From assembly GCA_014898415.1 (NCBI GenBank), contig RCTD01000002.1, positions 620,001-684,000 on the forward strand: 64,000 nucleotides of DNA, written 5' to 3'. The translations under genes were made by a program, and so were the position numbers. Positions 1 through 10,149 of this stretch are shown one piece after another. The DNA comes from Stromatinia cepivora (Eukaryota; Ascomycota; Leotiomycetes; Helotiales; Sclerotiniaceae). Within the stretch, counting starts at the first letter, position 1; each line of letters opens with the position of its first letter. The notes under the pieces are model-generated. The model ran no database searches. It saw only the letters and a program-made list of their open reading frames with translations, and was not told the DNA's origin.

Positions 1-1502
1 GGGTACGATGTTATAGTAAGTCAGCTCCATGGATCGCTGATCGACACAGTCGATCTGTATATTTGCTAAATTGATTAGGTAGTTTCTTACAACTTTCTAG
101 AGATGAATGCTCGGAAGATGGATAGTTTTGCTGGTAAGTTAGCTCTCTATGCGAACGATCCGACGGCCAGCAAACCCAAGCGCCCGACAAGCGCAATGCA
201 TACTAGCATATGGAAGGAATTAGGCTTGGAAACCAAACTCCTCGTTCTCGATGAGGCTCAACTAATTAACAAGCCGGCTTTATCCTGGGCTAAAGCTGTT
301 GCCCGTATCAACGCCAAGAGAACCCTGATGTTGAGTGGGACATTACCCCATAATACATGGACAAATATGTTTGGTTATGTAAAGCTCCTGAAAGGGCACC
401 CATTCACGACACCAAGAGAGTTTATGCGTGTCTTTGGGGTCCCAAGTGAACGGAATACAACCCGAAGCAAGTTAAGATGTCTGTCCCGATTTTTGCAGGG
501 CGTTACAATTGCCCATCCTGCTTCAATTCTTCGTCTACCGGGAATCGAAGTTTTCAGAGTTTCTTTTTACCTCCACAATACTGAAGCTTTGGCGGTGACT
601 GACTTGGTGTATGAGTACAAGAAAGCTGTCATAGGATCAAAAGAGCATATCATAGACGGTGGAGAATCGAAAGATCTTGGTTTATTTACGTATGCTATCC
701 AAGCGCAAGTGAAAAGCGCACACCCAATGTTGGCGGAGGAGCTGGATGCAAGAATCGCGCGTCTTGATGACGCCAAATTTCGCATTTTCTCCGGCGAAGA
801 TGTAGAAGATGTCGACTTCGAAGATAGGCGTCAATGGATTGAGCGTGTTAAAGCGAGACCAAGCATTACAAAAGAGTCTGGTAGGGTTACGAAAATCGTC
901 GAACTTTACCGATACTTAACATCGCGATACCCCGAGAGAAAGATTGTCATCTTCTCCTGTTTTTTGAAATTCTTAGATATTCTCGATGAAGCACTATCTC
1001 GAGATTGTGGGATCAAGACTTTTAGATATGATGGCTCCATCGCAGCAGACAAGCGTGTGGCGATTGAAACTGCGTTTGAACAAGCACCTCCCTACCTCCC
1101 CCTTCTCATAACTGGCGGTTCTGGTATGTATCTTCGCTCTCATATTTTAGTGAGAGCACTGCTAACAACTAATCAGGAGGGGTGGGGCTTAACATTGCAT
1201 ACGCTAGTATAGTAATACAGGCGGAGCCATGGTGGAATGCAAACACTGAAAAGCAAGCCGCTGGCCGAGCATATAGGCAAGGCCAGAAGCACGAGGTCAT
1301 GGTTTTTAAGATGTTTGGAGCGAACAGTGACATCGATGCGGAAGTCTTGACTGTTGCAGAGAAGAAAGTAACCATCAATCGGGACTTGATGAAAGTTCTA
1401 GTCACCACCCATACCGAGCCCCCCAGATTTGAGGAGCTTATGGTCTATCCTCCGGTAGCCGCAGTCCCGTTCCCTGAGACAGAGGGGGGTAACAGGTTTT
1501 AA
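1..1502 (+). CDS. SNF2-family helicase/ATPase, C-terminal part (5' truncated by window edge)
   Basis: This is the C-terminal part of a SWI2/SNF2 DNA-dependent ATPase. Motif II is LVLDEAQ (about 244-261; the third position is A and the fourth Q rather than H). Motif III is MLSGT near 328-345. The C-terminal lobe ends with GVGLN and QAAGRAYRQGQ (motifs V/VI, 1179-1300). The Walker A motif must lie upstream of the window. Two introns are inferred: 16-100 (donor gtaagt, acceptor tttctag) and 1124-1176 (donor gtatgt, branch gctaac, acceptor aatcag). Splicing the second one rebuilds the canonical Gly-Gly-Val-Gly-Leu-Asn motif in phase. The stop is at 1500-1502. SNF2 proteins remodel chromatin or act in repair; the subfamily cannot be named from this part. 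It may be a passenger of the adjacent recombinase region, which is inference only. Confidence 0.85.
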
Positions 1503-2104
1503 GAAGCAATCAAAAAGACGGTCATGAACGACTTTGTCGTTCAGTGGGAGGTGGTCTTAGTGAAGCAAGAATTCAGGAAGAGTTCTTGAACAACAGCGTC
1601 GTTCACCAAAGTGGTCAATGGTTAGATGGCTTAATAGTGAAGCAAGTAAGGATTTCATATGAGGATATGTCTTCACATTTGGTAGCAGGGTGGAATATCC
1701 GTTAGTATGCTAGCTATCAATGATATTTCCTTGAATCAACGAACTCTAAAATAGTACCCGTACACATCCTCCCATTTTAATATATGAACACTACATATAT
1801 ATAACACTATGAAATGTGATTAAGCCTTTCCTCCCCACAGTAATGTTCTCTTGTTAGATTCACTCGTCATTCCATGAAATAGTAAATTTGAAGCTATGCA
1901 TAAAGAGTTCACTTTTGGTTCGCAACACCTGACTCAAAAGTTCTCCTACCTTGAGATTTCATCTTCAATCTTACTTACAACTTCCACTAAAGTTGTTATT
2001 ATAAACAACAACCTCAGATATCTTGTCGCCAAATACAAATTCCACGAACTCTTGAACTTGATAGAAATCTACCGAATCACTCCGTTTGACGACCATAATA
2101 AATC
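1503..2104. other. Intergenic spacer with two 17-bp palindromes
   Basis: No gene is supported here. The stretch from about 1521 to 1650 holds two loosely repeated blocks. Each has a GAAC..GTCGTTC palindrome (1526 and 1588) followed by the string agtgaagcaag (1559 and 1634). The last ~200 bp is the promoter side of the next gene. Confidence 0.5.
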
Positions 2105-3203
2105 ATGCCACCAAAGAAGAAGTCGAACTTCGGCGGCGCGGGGAGGACACTGGGAGCAACTGATGTACGTTTGTTATCGACATTTTCGATCTCCATATGA
2201 TTCATAACTGTAGTTTAAACTAACAACCATAAGGAGAGCGCTTTTACTCAAGATGAGAATGCTAACACGATCATGAGAGGCACCGATACACTAGGTTCTT
2301 CTTTGATGATCGACACTGTCGTTCATAGTCACCAGTTCTAATTAAAATTGTTGCCAGGAAAAACTGGTCTCTAGTGATAGTGAGGATGATGATTACGAGT
2401 ATAGCTCAGGAAGCGCCGTCCATTCAGACGAGGAGGAGGAGGACGGGGAGGAGGAGGACAGGGAGGGCAGGGACGGGGAGGGCAGGGACGGGGAGGGCAG
2501 GGACGGGGAGGGCAGTTTGATCGACCAAGATGAGGTTGAGAGCGAAGGCGACGAAGAGGATGAGGATGCAATGGACGAGAGTGGTGCAGACCTTTCAGCG
2601 AACGAGATTGAGAGTTCCATCGATGGCGGCGAATATCAAGAGATCGTTTTGCCAAACGGCGAGATTCAAAGGGTGAGAACAGAAGGAGTACCCACCGAGG
2701 AAGTCACCACGGAGTCGTTGTTGAAAGACGAAAGATATACCCAAAGTGAGATGAATGGTAGATTGAGATTCGCAGCGGCGGTAATCTCGGCCGTAAGTCG
2801 AGTTCAAAGAGATACAGTTAATCGTACGAGTACTAATCACTTGATATAGGAAGCCAACGTGGGAATCCCTTTTTCTGTCATCGACATGTCGGATCACGGT
2901 GCAAAATCGCAAGCGGCAAAAACCATCAAGTCTCTTTTCAGACCATGCACCAACGGGGAATACGTGGCAACGGGAAAGAAAAACAAGAAGGGAAAGCCCT
3001 ATTACAAGAAGGTCCCTGGCGGTCCACCAAAATTCGATCCGTCCTGCCAGTGCAAACATTGCACGAAGAGAAGAGACTTTGCAGGCCATTTAAATGATGA
3101 TTCTCCCGCCAAAACCAGTCGGAGCGGGTTGAAGAGAGGAATCAACAAGTATGGCGAAGGACAGATGGTGGGTGGTGCTGCTCCAAAGAAGCTCAAGAAG
3201 TAA
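2105..3203 (+). CDS. Acidic/lysine-rich orphan protein with CxCxxC motif
   Basis: Spliced gene of unknown function. Exon 1 is 2105-2164 and encodes a basic start (MPPKKKSNFGG). The simplest model removes one intron, 2165-2357 (donor gtacgt, acceptor gccag), then uses exon 2358-2792, intron 2793-2849 (gtaagt, branch tactaatc, acceptor atatag) and exon 2850-3203, all in phase 0. A short extra exon from 2234 to about 2320 is possible. The middle is strongly acidic (D/E runs) and contains about three 15-bp DNA repeats (2460-2515) encoding an EGRDG repeat. The C-terminal quarter is basic and holds DPSCQCKHC, a possible small zinc knuckle. No family recognised. The composition suggests a nuclear protein (inference). 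A 17-bp palindrome (2308-2324) lies in the intron. Confidence 0.65.
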
Positions 3204-3771
3204 AAGGAAATGGTAGTGGGATGATGAATTTATAGGATCGGCGCAATTTTCAACATTGACATGGTCGATGAGGGATATTTTGTTCAAGGGGTCTCAAAGG
3301 CAAGCAAGTTAAGAAGCTCCTTGGCGGAGAAAACCTTTCACGTTTAATGACTGGTAGATGGTAACAGCCTCGGAAAGCAATGAAACTTCAGATATGCAAT
3401 TGTTAAAGATCTCCTTCCAATGAAATGATTTGAGTGAACTTACGGCGGTGGCGTCGTGAGGGTATCCACCCTTCTCCCCAACATCTCTCGAACAGGTGCG
3501 GCGGCAGCGTGTACAAGTTCAGGAGACTGGACCAACCTCCATCGATTCAAGTTGGGAATACGGATTTGACAAAATTTGATTCTCTTTCCACTTGTCCCAA
3601 CTCATTGATATGAAATGGCTAATATCTAATGAATAATTGTGATACACGAGGGGGGGGAAAAGCCAAAAAGCTCGCAGCTAATAGCTCTAATTTGAAAGAA
3701 AAAAAAACGACCCAAAAATCTCATCAGCCTCCCTCAAATCTCATCTACCGAAACATAACCTTGACGCCAAG
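3204..3771. other. Intergenic spacer between convergent genes
   Basis: Separates the orphan ending at 3203 from the minus-strand recombinase gene ending at 3772. It contains a one-mismatch copy of the palindrome at 3256-3272 and short homopolymer runs near 3650-3710. No gene or RNA seen. Confidence 0.5.
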
Positions 3772-6579
3772 CTAATCGACAAGGTCGTTCGGACCCGAGC
3801 TCTCTCCACCCCGCTTCCTCTTCTTGCCACTTGGCTGCAGACCCCCGTCCTCCCCCTCCATTTCTGATGGCATGTAGCCTCTGGTAGAAGATTTGTGAAA
3901 TTTCCTGAGATGGCTCCTATAACTATTTGTATTGTGGAATTGACCCTGATGAGTGCATCCCAAAAATGTGCACCGGGTGGGGAATCCGTGCCTCGCACGA
4001 TGTGCCTTCATCTCCTTGGGCGTATAAAGCATATTCGCATCGTAACCCCATTGTGCCGTATCCCGGCACGGTTTCGCTTTGGTTGAATGAACATGAAGGA
4101 CATGATTGGAGAGGTTGTGTGCGGTGGTGAAGCTGGCCGTGCATCCAGCTCGATCGCAGGAGAAGCCTGCTTGACTAGCTACTCTCACCTTCGCTTCGGT
4201 GCACGTAAGTTGATGCTGGTCCAAGGTGTGCTTTCTGATGGAATAATACCCGCATCCATTGGTGGTACATGTGAACGGAAAGGGCGCTGGATGGTCTCGG
4301 GCATTCCCCACCGTGCAGTATGGGCCAATGGACGTATCGAACGCAGCTTCTTCATCCGCAAAGCTCGGCCAAGCCCGTGCGAAACGAACATTGTTGACAA
4401 TATTGACCCGCGACCATCGTTCAACGAATGCATGTGCAGCGCTGGCATCACCTTGGTCCTTTGGCTGGTCGTCGTCATTCAACAATGCGTACACCTCCCG
4501 GCAATCAACATCATCATCGTCATCATCAACGACTTGGTCGATGGACAGCGGACCATCCGATGCCATAGGGGCTATCAAGGTCTGTAGCTTATCCACATCC
4601 GAGGCCTCGACTTGAACTCGATCGAGCTCATCTTCATCCATTTCAAGGCCTGTGCCTGACAAATAACCCTCGTCTTCGGCCATGCGCGATAACTGCCGAA
4701 CCTGCTCCTTGGACAACAACAGGGGATCTATACGGGCGAGAAACGAAACACCAAGGTGACTTGCATCGGGAGAAGGGGTATCTGCGGCAGGCCTCTCTTG
4801 ATCTGCGGCAGGTCTCTCTTGATCTGCAACAGGTCTCTCTTGATCTACAACTCCTCGTCTCTTTTGAAAAGAACCCGTCGGAGCAAGCACCTTGGGGTTG
4901 GTGGGCAGCTCCTCGAGGACTATCTTGGATCTCATATCGGTGGTGGCGTTGCTTTCTCTCCACGCGTCCTGCAGCCGCGCATCCCTAATGGCCTGCCTGG
5001 CACTTCGCACCGAGTTAGAGGAATCCGGCTTGGGATCTGCCACAGCCGAACATCTTCGAGAGTTATGGGTGCACGGTAAGTGCCAATCACATCATCGGTC
5101 GTCACCTTGGGTCCTCCCCTTGGCCTCGGCATAGCGTTCGCACGTGCGTTGTAAACAAGGGCAGTGTGCTCGCCCACGTATTCCCCAGTTACTCCACGCC
5201 CAAAGGTTTCTCCTGCGTGGTTCAGGACCGCCGCTACCGCCTTGGTAGTCATCCCGACATTGTCAAAGACTCCGCTGGGTAGGTGGGCAACATCTCTCGC
5301 AGCGCCGGCCCTGAGGCTGTGTCCCGTGATGGTGCCCACTATCCCGGCAATTATCCCCATGAGCCTCACGGTGTCCGATACTTAGACGCCGTTGGCTAGG
5401 CTGTCCAACGACAATCTCTTGCCTTTCAAGGAGGCAAAGAGGGGGAGCTTTGGGCGAACCCACTCAATCACTTGTCTGCCGGATGATGCGGCATGGTCGA
5501 TGACTTCTTGCAACGTCTTAGCCCCTCTAGGCATGACCAGCCCATGCCTCATCGCGTGTTGGATCAGTAGCGCCAAGGGGCAGACATGGTTGAGCGCCTC
5601 GTCGTCGAGAGGAGACAAATAAACGATGTCGTTGTTTTGAGGGGTATCACGTTTGAACTTTGTGAATCGGAGCGTGAACTTGGCCTCCAAATCCTTCCAC
5701 TGAATGGGTCGCGGCGAATATGGTGAAATGGAGACCTCAACATCTTCGAAACGGGCGTACTCAAGAGTGTATGACAATGTCGACCTCCCAACATCACCCA
5801 CCCGACACGCAAGTGCGGAAATGAGAACGACGCTGTACAGTTTGTACAGGATGATATCCCAAGATGCGGTACCATTCTTGATGTGGTAATGTAACCACTT
5901 CTTTACCATAAACGACAACGTCGATATGCCAACCCTGATCCGTTGCGCCCACTTGCCCGTAGTCAACCTCCCAGCTCTCTGCGCATCATCGTACCAGGTA
6001 CGGATTCGTGCGGTTTCTTGTGGATTGAATCTGTGGTTGTACGTGAAGATGGAATAAGCGGAGATGGCTCTTATCATGTACCCTGCAGTTGAGGCATTTG
6101 GCGCAGGTTTGTTGCGCCGATTTGGGACGATGATACTAATGATCGTATCCAGGAATCTGATGACATCATCTCCGCTGAACGGTTCTTTGAAATCGGCTTG
6201 TCGTAAAGAATTGATCCTGAATTGATTGAATCTTTCAACGGTACGGTGTAGAGCTTCTTGAGTGTCCTTCCTTCCTACGCCAAAACTTGATATAGTATCA
6301 GCATCAATGTTGAATATGGAATACCAATGTGAGGGGAGAGGGGGGGAAGGTAAATGATATTGATGCAATGCACATTCAAACTTACGACAACTGCTTTACC
6401 GTCTTTTTGCTGCTGACTCTGCTACTTTGGGCATTCTTGACGATCTCTTCTATGCTTCTTTGACCCAATATCTTTCTTGATTTGGCGACGGGGGCTTCAA
6501 ATTCAACATCCGATGAATTGAAATCTTGATCCGGGAAGGATTCTGCTGCAGTTTCGTTGGGATTGATGATAGCACTCAT
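3772..6579 (-). pseudogene. Tyrosine recombinase with C-terminal C2H2 zinc fingers, disrupted
   Basis: Exon 1 (6579-6386) joins exon 2 (from 6285) through a clean intron (donor GTAAGT, acceptor TCAAG). The catalytic region shows ALACRVGDV (first Arg near 5803), a Lys/Arg-rich strand, HSLRAGAARD (H-x-x-R at 5321-5310), LNHAG and GEY (candidate nucleophile Tyr near 5180). These are hallmarks of tyrosine recombinases. The frame is interrupted by TAA at 5382-5384, exactly in frame between LANGV and VSDTV; CAA to TAA is one C-to-T change. The tail continues in another frame from about 5100 to 3772; the frame change is either a ~38-nt intron or an indel. The tail has three DQERP repeats (4786-4857), an acidic stretch, and about three Cys2His2 fingers such as FSCDRAGC..H..H. 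Total coding potential is about 900 residues. Fungal repetitive elements carry such recombinases; the exact family is not assigned. Confidence 0.7.
4786..4857 (-). repeat. In-frame 24-bp tandem repeat in the recombinase tail
   Basis: Three near-identical 24-bp units encode the octapeptide ADQERPxA on the minus strand. They lie in the linker between the recombinase part and the zinc fingers. Expansion by slippage is the likely origin. Confidence 0.75.
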
Positions 6580-7334
6580 GATTCAAGGGGAAGAAAACGA
6601 CAAAGTCGATCTTGGAATTGAAATGCTATCGATTAATTGAAATCTCCTCTTATGTATATGGAGTCGACTGAAGAATTGAAGTTAACGATAGTGCCATTGA
6701 TAATGAAGGTATAAGAGAGAGAAAGGAAAAGTAGAGAAAGAAGAGGGAAAATTCTTCACGTTGTGGTTTGTCAATCGAAGCATTATGAGGAAGGTTCGTT
6801 CGTTCGTTCAAAAAGGAAAGAACAACCCCCCTCCCTCCCTCCCTCCCTCCCCCCCCCATATTGATCATGGTTGATTTCTCGAGTATTTTTTTCATCCGTG
6901 CCAGCCAAAACTAAATTGACAGACAGCGCTCATGGTTACGGTGATATAATAATCAATCACGTCGTCAAGAAAGATTTCTTTCCCTCCCCAGCATGTATTA
7001 ATTTCAGCCACTGGCGATTTTTGATTCTGTTATCGACGCCAAATTCTTTTTGAGAAATTGAGCAGCAGGTCCAAGTAAAAAAAGGGAAGAAAGGATGATT
7101 GATTACTCCTTGAGTTAATTTTAATCTCTATTTCCTTGAAGGGGGAAAAAAAAAAAGGCGCTTCTGGTGTCATTCATCAACCCAATGATAGACTTGATGA
7201 TTTCATTACCTATCATCTAAATAAATAAACAGAATCGATGCTGTCGATTATGAATCAACCGAGTTTATTTTCTGATATCCTGTAGATAGTGGTAGGTTCA
7301 TTTAATACCTGTGTCAAGCAAGCAAGAAACTAGT
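6580..7334. other. Intergenic, simple-sequence rich
   Basis: Upstream region of the recombinase. It holds palindrome copies at 6595-6611 and 7233-7249 and a (CCCT)n plus poly-C tract at 6826-6859. No gene seen. Confidence 0.5.
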
Positions 7335-7550
7335 CTGGCCCCCCGGGAGGGCCAGCGGAGCGTCATTTTCGAATTCTTTATCATATCCATATCATGGGGG
7401 CAAGCCCCCAAACCCCCATAGCTCGCTACGCTCGATTTGTATTTGTTGGATACTGTCACCTGTTATGTGTCATGGGGGCACGCCCCCAAACCCCCCCCAT
7501 GACTCGCTAGCGCTCGGGATCCGACGTGGTGCGCTTTTCGTTTTCGCTGC
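7335..7550. repeat. Cluster of GC-rich palindromes (mitochondrial-like)
   Basis: There are three GC-rich inverted repeats. CTGGCCC..GGGCCAG lies at 7335-7355. GGGGGC-AA-GCCCCC lies near 7396-7409, followed by CCCCC and a TCGCTACGCTCG block. GGGGGC-AC-GCCCCC near 7473-7486 sits inside a larger GTCATGGGGG..CCCCCATGAC stem and is followed by a TCGCTAGCGCTCG block. The second and third are ~75 bp apart and are diverged copies of one unit. Such C-rich hairpins next to an organelle-like tRNA recall fungal mitochondrial intergenic DNA; that link is inference. Confidence 0.5.
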
Positions 7551-7559
7551 GCGAAGATT

Positions 7560-7630
7560 TGTTCTATGGTGTAATGGTTAGCACGTCGGATTTTGATTCC
7601 GGAGATATTGGTTCGATTCCTATTAGAAGG
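7560..7630 (+). tRNA. tRNA-Gln(UUG)-like, probably a pseudogene or mitochondrial-derived copy
   Basis: The D arm (TGGTGTAATGGTTAGCAC), an anticodon arm TCGGA-TTTTGAT-TCCGG with anticodon TTG, and a T loop TTCGATT are clear. Acceptor pairs 3-7 (TTCTA/TAGAA) hold, but the first two pairs fail (T-G and G-G), and the T stem has a T-T mismatch in the middle. It is therefore degenerate, or an organellar-type tRNA. There is no intron. It lies directly after the GC-rich palindromes. Confidence 0.5.
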
Positions 7631-8405
7631 TTCTCTGGAGAACATTCTATCTACCATACCTAGTTTGAAACTGGGATTTCAGGAGTTCGGGTCTTTTTTT
7701 CTTCTTTTTTGTTTTGGTGACGAAAAGTATTTTGCCGTTATTGGGGCGGTCAGGCGGAAAGGTGGGGGCTTTCTTAGGAATGTGGGGTGGTGGAGATTTC
7801 CGGAGGGTTTGCCAATGGAAATGGGAGAGTGTGGTGAGGAGTGGATGTCAATGATGTAAGAAAGATTACAATCTCCCAAGGTAGGTGTTGTTGCTTGAAT
7901 ACATCTTTTGATATTCCTGTATGCGCTGTCTAACACGGGTTATACATGTTTGACGTTACGGGTTCTTATTCTAGGCACTCGGGAATCTCCCGCGGGGTTG
8001 CAGGTAATTTGTTTATATTAATTTTCTTTTTCCTATACAACCCTATATTGCACATACCATCTACATATCGTATGGTCCGCGTAGCCTTAGCTATAGTTAG
8101 ATCGAATCAATTATGAATTTACCACTAATGTAGGCTGGTTAAAGATGCCTTAACTGGAGAACATGTTTGTAGGCAATGGATCTCAATAAATGTAAGACCT
8201 TAATATCCTCAGCAACTTTTTCTAGATGAGATGAAGAACGTACCACAGACACCGAATGTCAGGGTCGCTCGACGGGGTGAACAAGTCACCTACCAAACCA
8301 ATAAGTAATCGCACAATGAAACACAAAATCAAAAGAATCACAAGGGGTCAAGTTGATAGTACACAAGGGTAAGGTGGTTGGAAATTCAAGACAGAGAATC
8401 GTTTT
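7631..8405. other. Intergenic with a single copy of the 50-bp minisatellite unit
   Basis: Mostly unique sequence with no supported gene. Positions 8225-8288 contain one unit of the repeat that forms the array at 10.15-11.06 kb, including gacaccgaatgtcagggtcg and gacggggtga, in the same orientation. Confidence 0.6.
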
Positions 8406-9962
8406 TCACATGATATTTCTTGGTCGCTTAGATATATTGCCATTGGTTTCCAAAGCATCCCGTTTTCGAGAAACAGGCTCGCTGCTCTCTTTATTAATAT
8501 TTTCACCCGACTTGCTAAATCCAATCAATACCCGAGCAATACAAATACTCTTCTGAAGTCTGTATTCGGCATCGTCGTATTTAGAGCGCGAAGCAAAAGT
8601 ACGACCAACACTACCCAGCTTCATGAAATCATCTACCAATAGTGAATTGAGCTCAGCACCATAATGGAATTCGTTAGTCCATTTAATCAATCTGACCATA
8701 TCGCAAATGAGCCATCGGTTCCTCTCTTCCCGTAGCTGAGCGTTGTCGGAATCGAGCGGGTCGTGGAACAAGAGGGCAGAACACAAGGGTATAGTAGCAT
8801 CAAATACTTCAGCATTAGACGTACGGATGCAATGAGCTAGAATTGATAACTTAGTAATTAATCGTTTGTGTTCATGGGCATTGGGGTTTGTCGTCAGTGC
8901 CCCGGTGAGCCACTCCACGAGCTTCGACTCAAGCATTTTCGGAACTACCAAGTCGTCTTTGAGTTGTTGACTTGGATGTCGTGAATACAAATTGGCGAGA
9001 AATTCCCTATCCAAGTCCGCCTCAAAATCCAATTCAACGCATCTCGAGTCCTCTTCGAAATCCTCCAAGTTGACTTCATCGTCTGACAACTTCGCGTCGC
9101 TAGGAGAGGAAATGCCATGCAATATCGGTGCAAGGGGCGGGGTAACGGGAGTTCGAGTCAGTGTCCCTACAAGTCCCTCATTTGTATCAGGTGACAACCT
9201 CTCCTCTTCGAGGGCGAGCTGTGGTGGTGATACCTGCACTTTCGGTAATGGCCGAGTCAGATTATTGGTGTGTGATGGCGATAGTACGTCTTGTCGATTC
9301 TCATACACAAATCTTCCCCATTCCACTAACATAGCGCCTTGTTCAACGTACATTTCCAGCATATTGGGTTTGTGTGTAGCAGCACCAGTAATGCCTAAGC
9401 GCTTGCTGAGTGCTTTCAGGGCCCTCCGCGCATAATCACTCGGCCTGATGTATACGTCGAAGATCGTCATATTAGATAGAGATTCGAGCATACGTATGAC
9501 TTGGTGTGAGGTACGGTTGCGGGCCCTAATCGTTGCAGAAGTCGTCTTCTTCATAATGACGAACCCTTTCGTAGGAAGATTGAATGGTATAAGGATGGCA
9601 TGTCCTGATTCGTCGCTTATGCCGGAGTTGTGAAGGGCGGAGGCGTCGGGAAGAGGTGAGTTCTCGCTGTCCGGGTTTGGAAGTGTCGTAGAAGCATTTG
9701 CAAAATTGGCGTTTGGAGGAACGACGAACATCATTTCCATTTGTGATTTCTTGCCAGGCTTGATAAACACCATGATCGAAAAGTCAATATGGACATGTCC
9801 TTCCGAATCATAACTTGCTGTCATAAGAAATTCGGGACTCTGTCTGTTATTAGGCAAAGAAGAACCTAGCGTCGAAGACACGCCAGACGGATCCACCCAT
9901 GTTACAAACGCTTTCTCGCGAAGTATGATTCGTAACTGAAGCTTCTCAATCGGAACCGACAT
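8406..9962 (-). CDS. 518-aa orphan protein, single exon, flanked by minisatellite copies
   Basis: A long uninterrupted frame of 518 codons, start ATG at 9962-9960 (MSVPIEKLQLR). The N-terminal ~100 residues alternate hydrophobic and charged residues and look like a beta-rich domain. Residues ~240-330 are Pro/Ser/acidic and probably disordered. The C-terminal third is helical and ends in a basic tail (SRKRDALETN..KRPRN) that could be a nuclear localisation signal. No signal peptide, no membrane segment, no family recognised. The gene sits between a single repeat unit at 8225-8288 and the array starting near 10150, both in the same orientation, so it looks like a unique cassette inside a repeat. 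The intact frame in a decayed neighbourhood suggests selection or recent arrival. Confidence 0.65.
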   Translation of the reverse strand: MSVPIEKLQLRIILREKAFVTWVDPSGVSSTLGSSLPNNRQSPEFLMTASYDSEGHVHIDFSIMVFIKPGKKSQMEMMFVVPPNANFANASTTLPNPDSENSPLPDASALHNSGISDESGHAILIPFNLPTKGFVIMKKTTSATIRARNRTSHQVIRMLESLSNMTIFDVYIRPSDYARRALKALSKRLGITGAATHKPNMLEMYVEQGAMLVEWGRFVYENRQDVLSPSHTNNLTRPLPKVQVSPPQLALEEERLSPDTNEGLVGTLTRTPVTPPLAPILHGISSPSDAKLSDDEVNLEDFEEDSRCVELDFEADLDREFLANLYSRHPSQQLKDDLVVPKMLESKLVEWLTGALTTNPNAHEHKRLITKLSILAHCIRTSNAEVFDATIPLCSALLFHDPLDSDNAQLREERNRWLICDMVRLIKWTNEFHYGAELNSLLVDDFMKLGSVGRTFASRSKYDDAEYRLQKSICIARVLIGFSKSGENINKESSEPVSRKRDALETNGNISKRPRNIM

Positions 9963-10149
9963 CTGCGCATGCGATTATAATTAGCCATAAGTAGAGGAAA
10001 AGAACGATTGTATCAAAAATAGAGCGAGCCCATACATTATCCGAAAATACACTCCACTCAGGTGATGAGCACCCTTTATTCTTATTGTGAAACGAGACGA
10101 AAGACTGGTCAATGAAAGCCGATGCCGAAGAGCGTAACCACTATCACTA

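Larger units (their letters stand above)
39..7249. repeat. Dispersed 17-bp inverted-repeat motif GAWCGACNNNGTCGWTC
   Basis: The motif has 7-bp arms and a 3-nt non-conserved centre. Copies with an intact CGAC-N3-GTCG core lie at 39-55 (perfect arms), 1526-1542 (perfect arms), 2308-2324, 3774-3790, 4528-4544, 5910-5926 and 6595-6611. One-off cores lie at 1588-1604, 3256-3272 and 7233-7249, and weaker ones near 2175-2191 and 5771. The centres differ: ACA, TTT, ACT, AAG, TTG, AAC, AAA, AGC, ATG, GCT. Copies fall in introns, intergenic DNA and inside coding sequence. The copy at 3774 encodes the last residues of the recombinase/zinc-finger gene. I saw no intact-core copy from 7.25 kb to the end of the window. 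Role unknown. Confidence 0.7.

Noticed and set aside
1896..2207. 103-codon forward frame
   Set aside because: It overlaps the better-supported exon 1 at 2105 in another frame and has no protein-like features.
5385..5430. An intron removing the TAA in the recombinase gene
   Set aside because: No GT-AG pair keeps the frame without deleting conserved sequence; the residues on both sides read as continuous.
1..7250. Calling the region a Starship element
   Set aside because: The recombinase is not clearly a DUF3435 captain, and no terminal repeats or target-site duplication are visible in the window.
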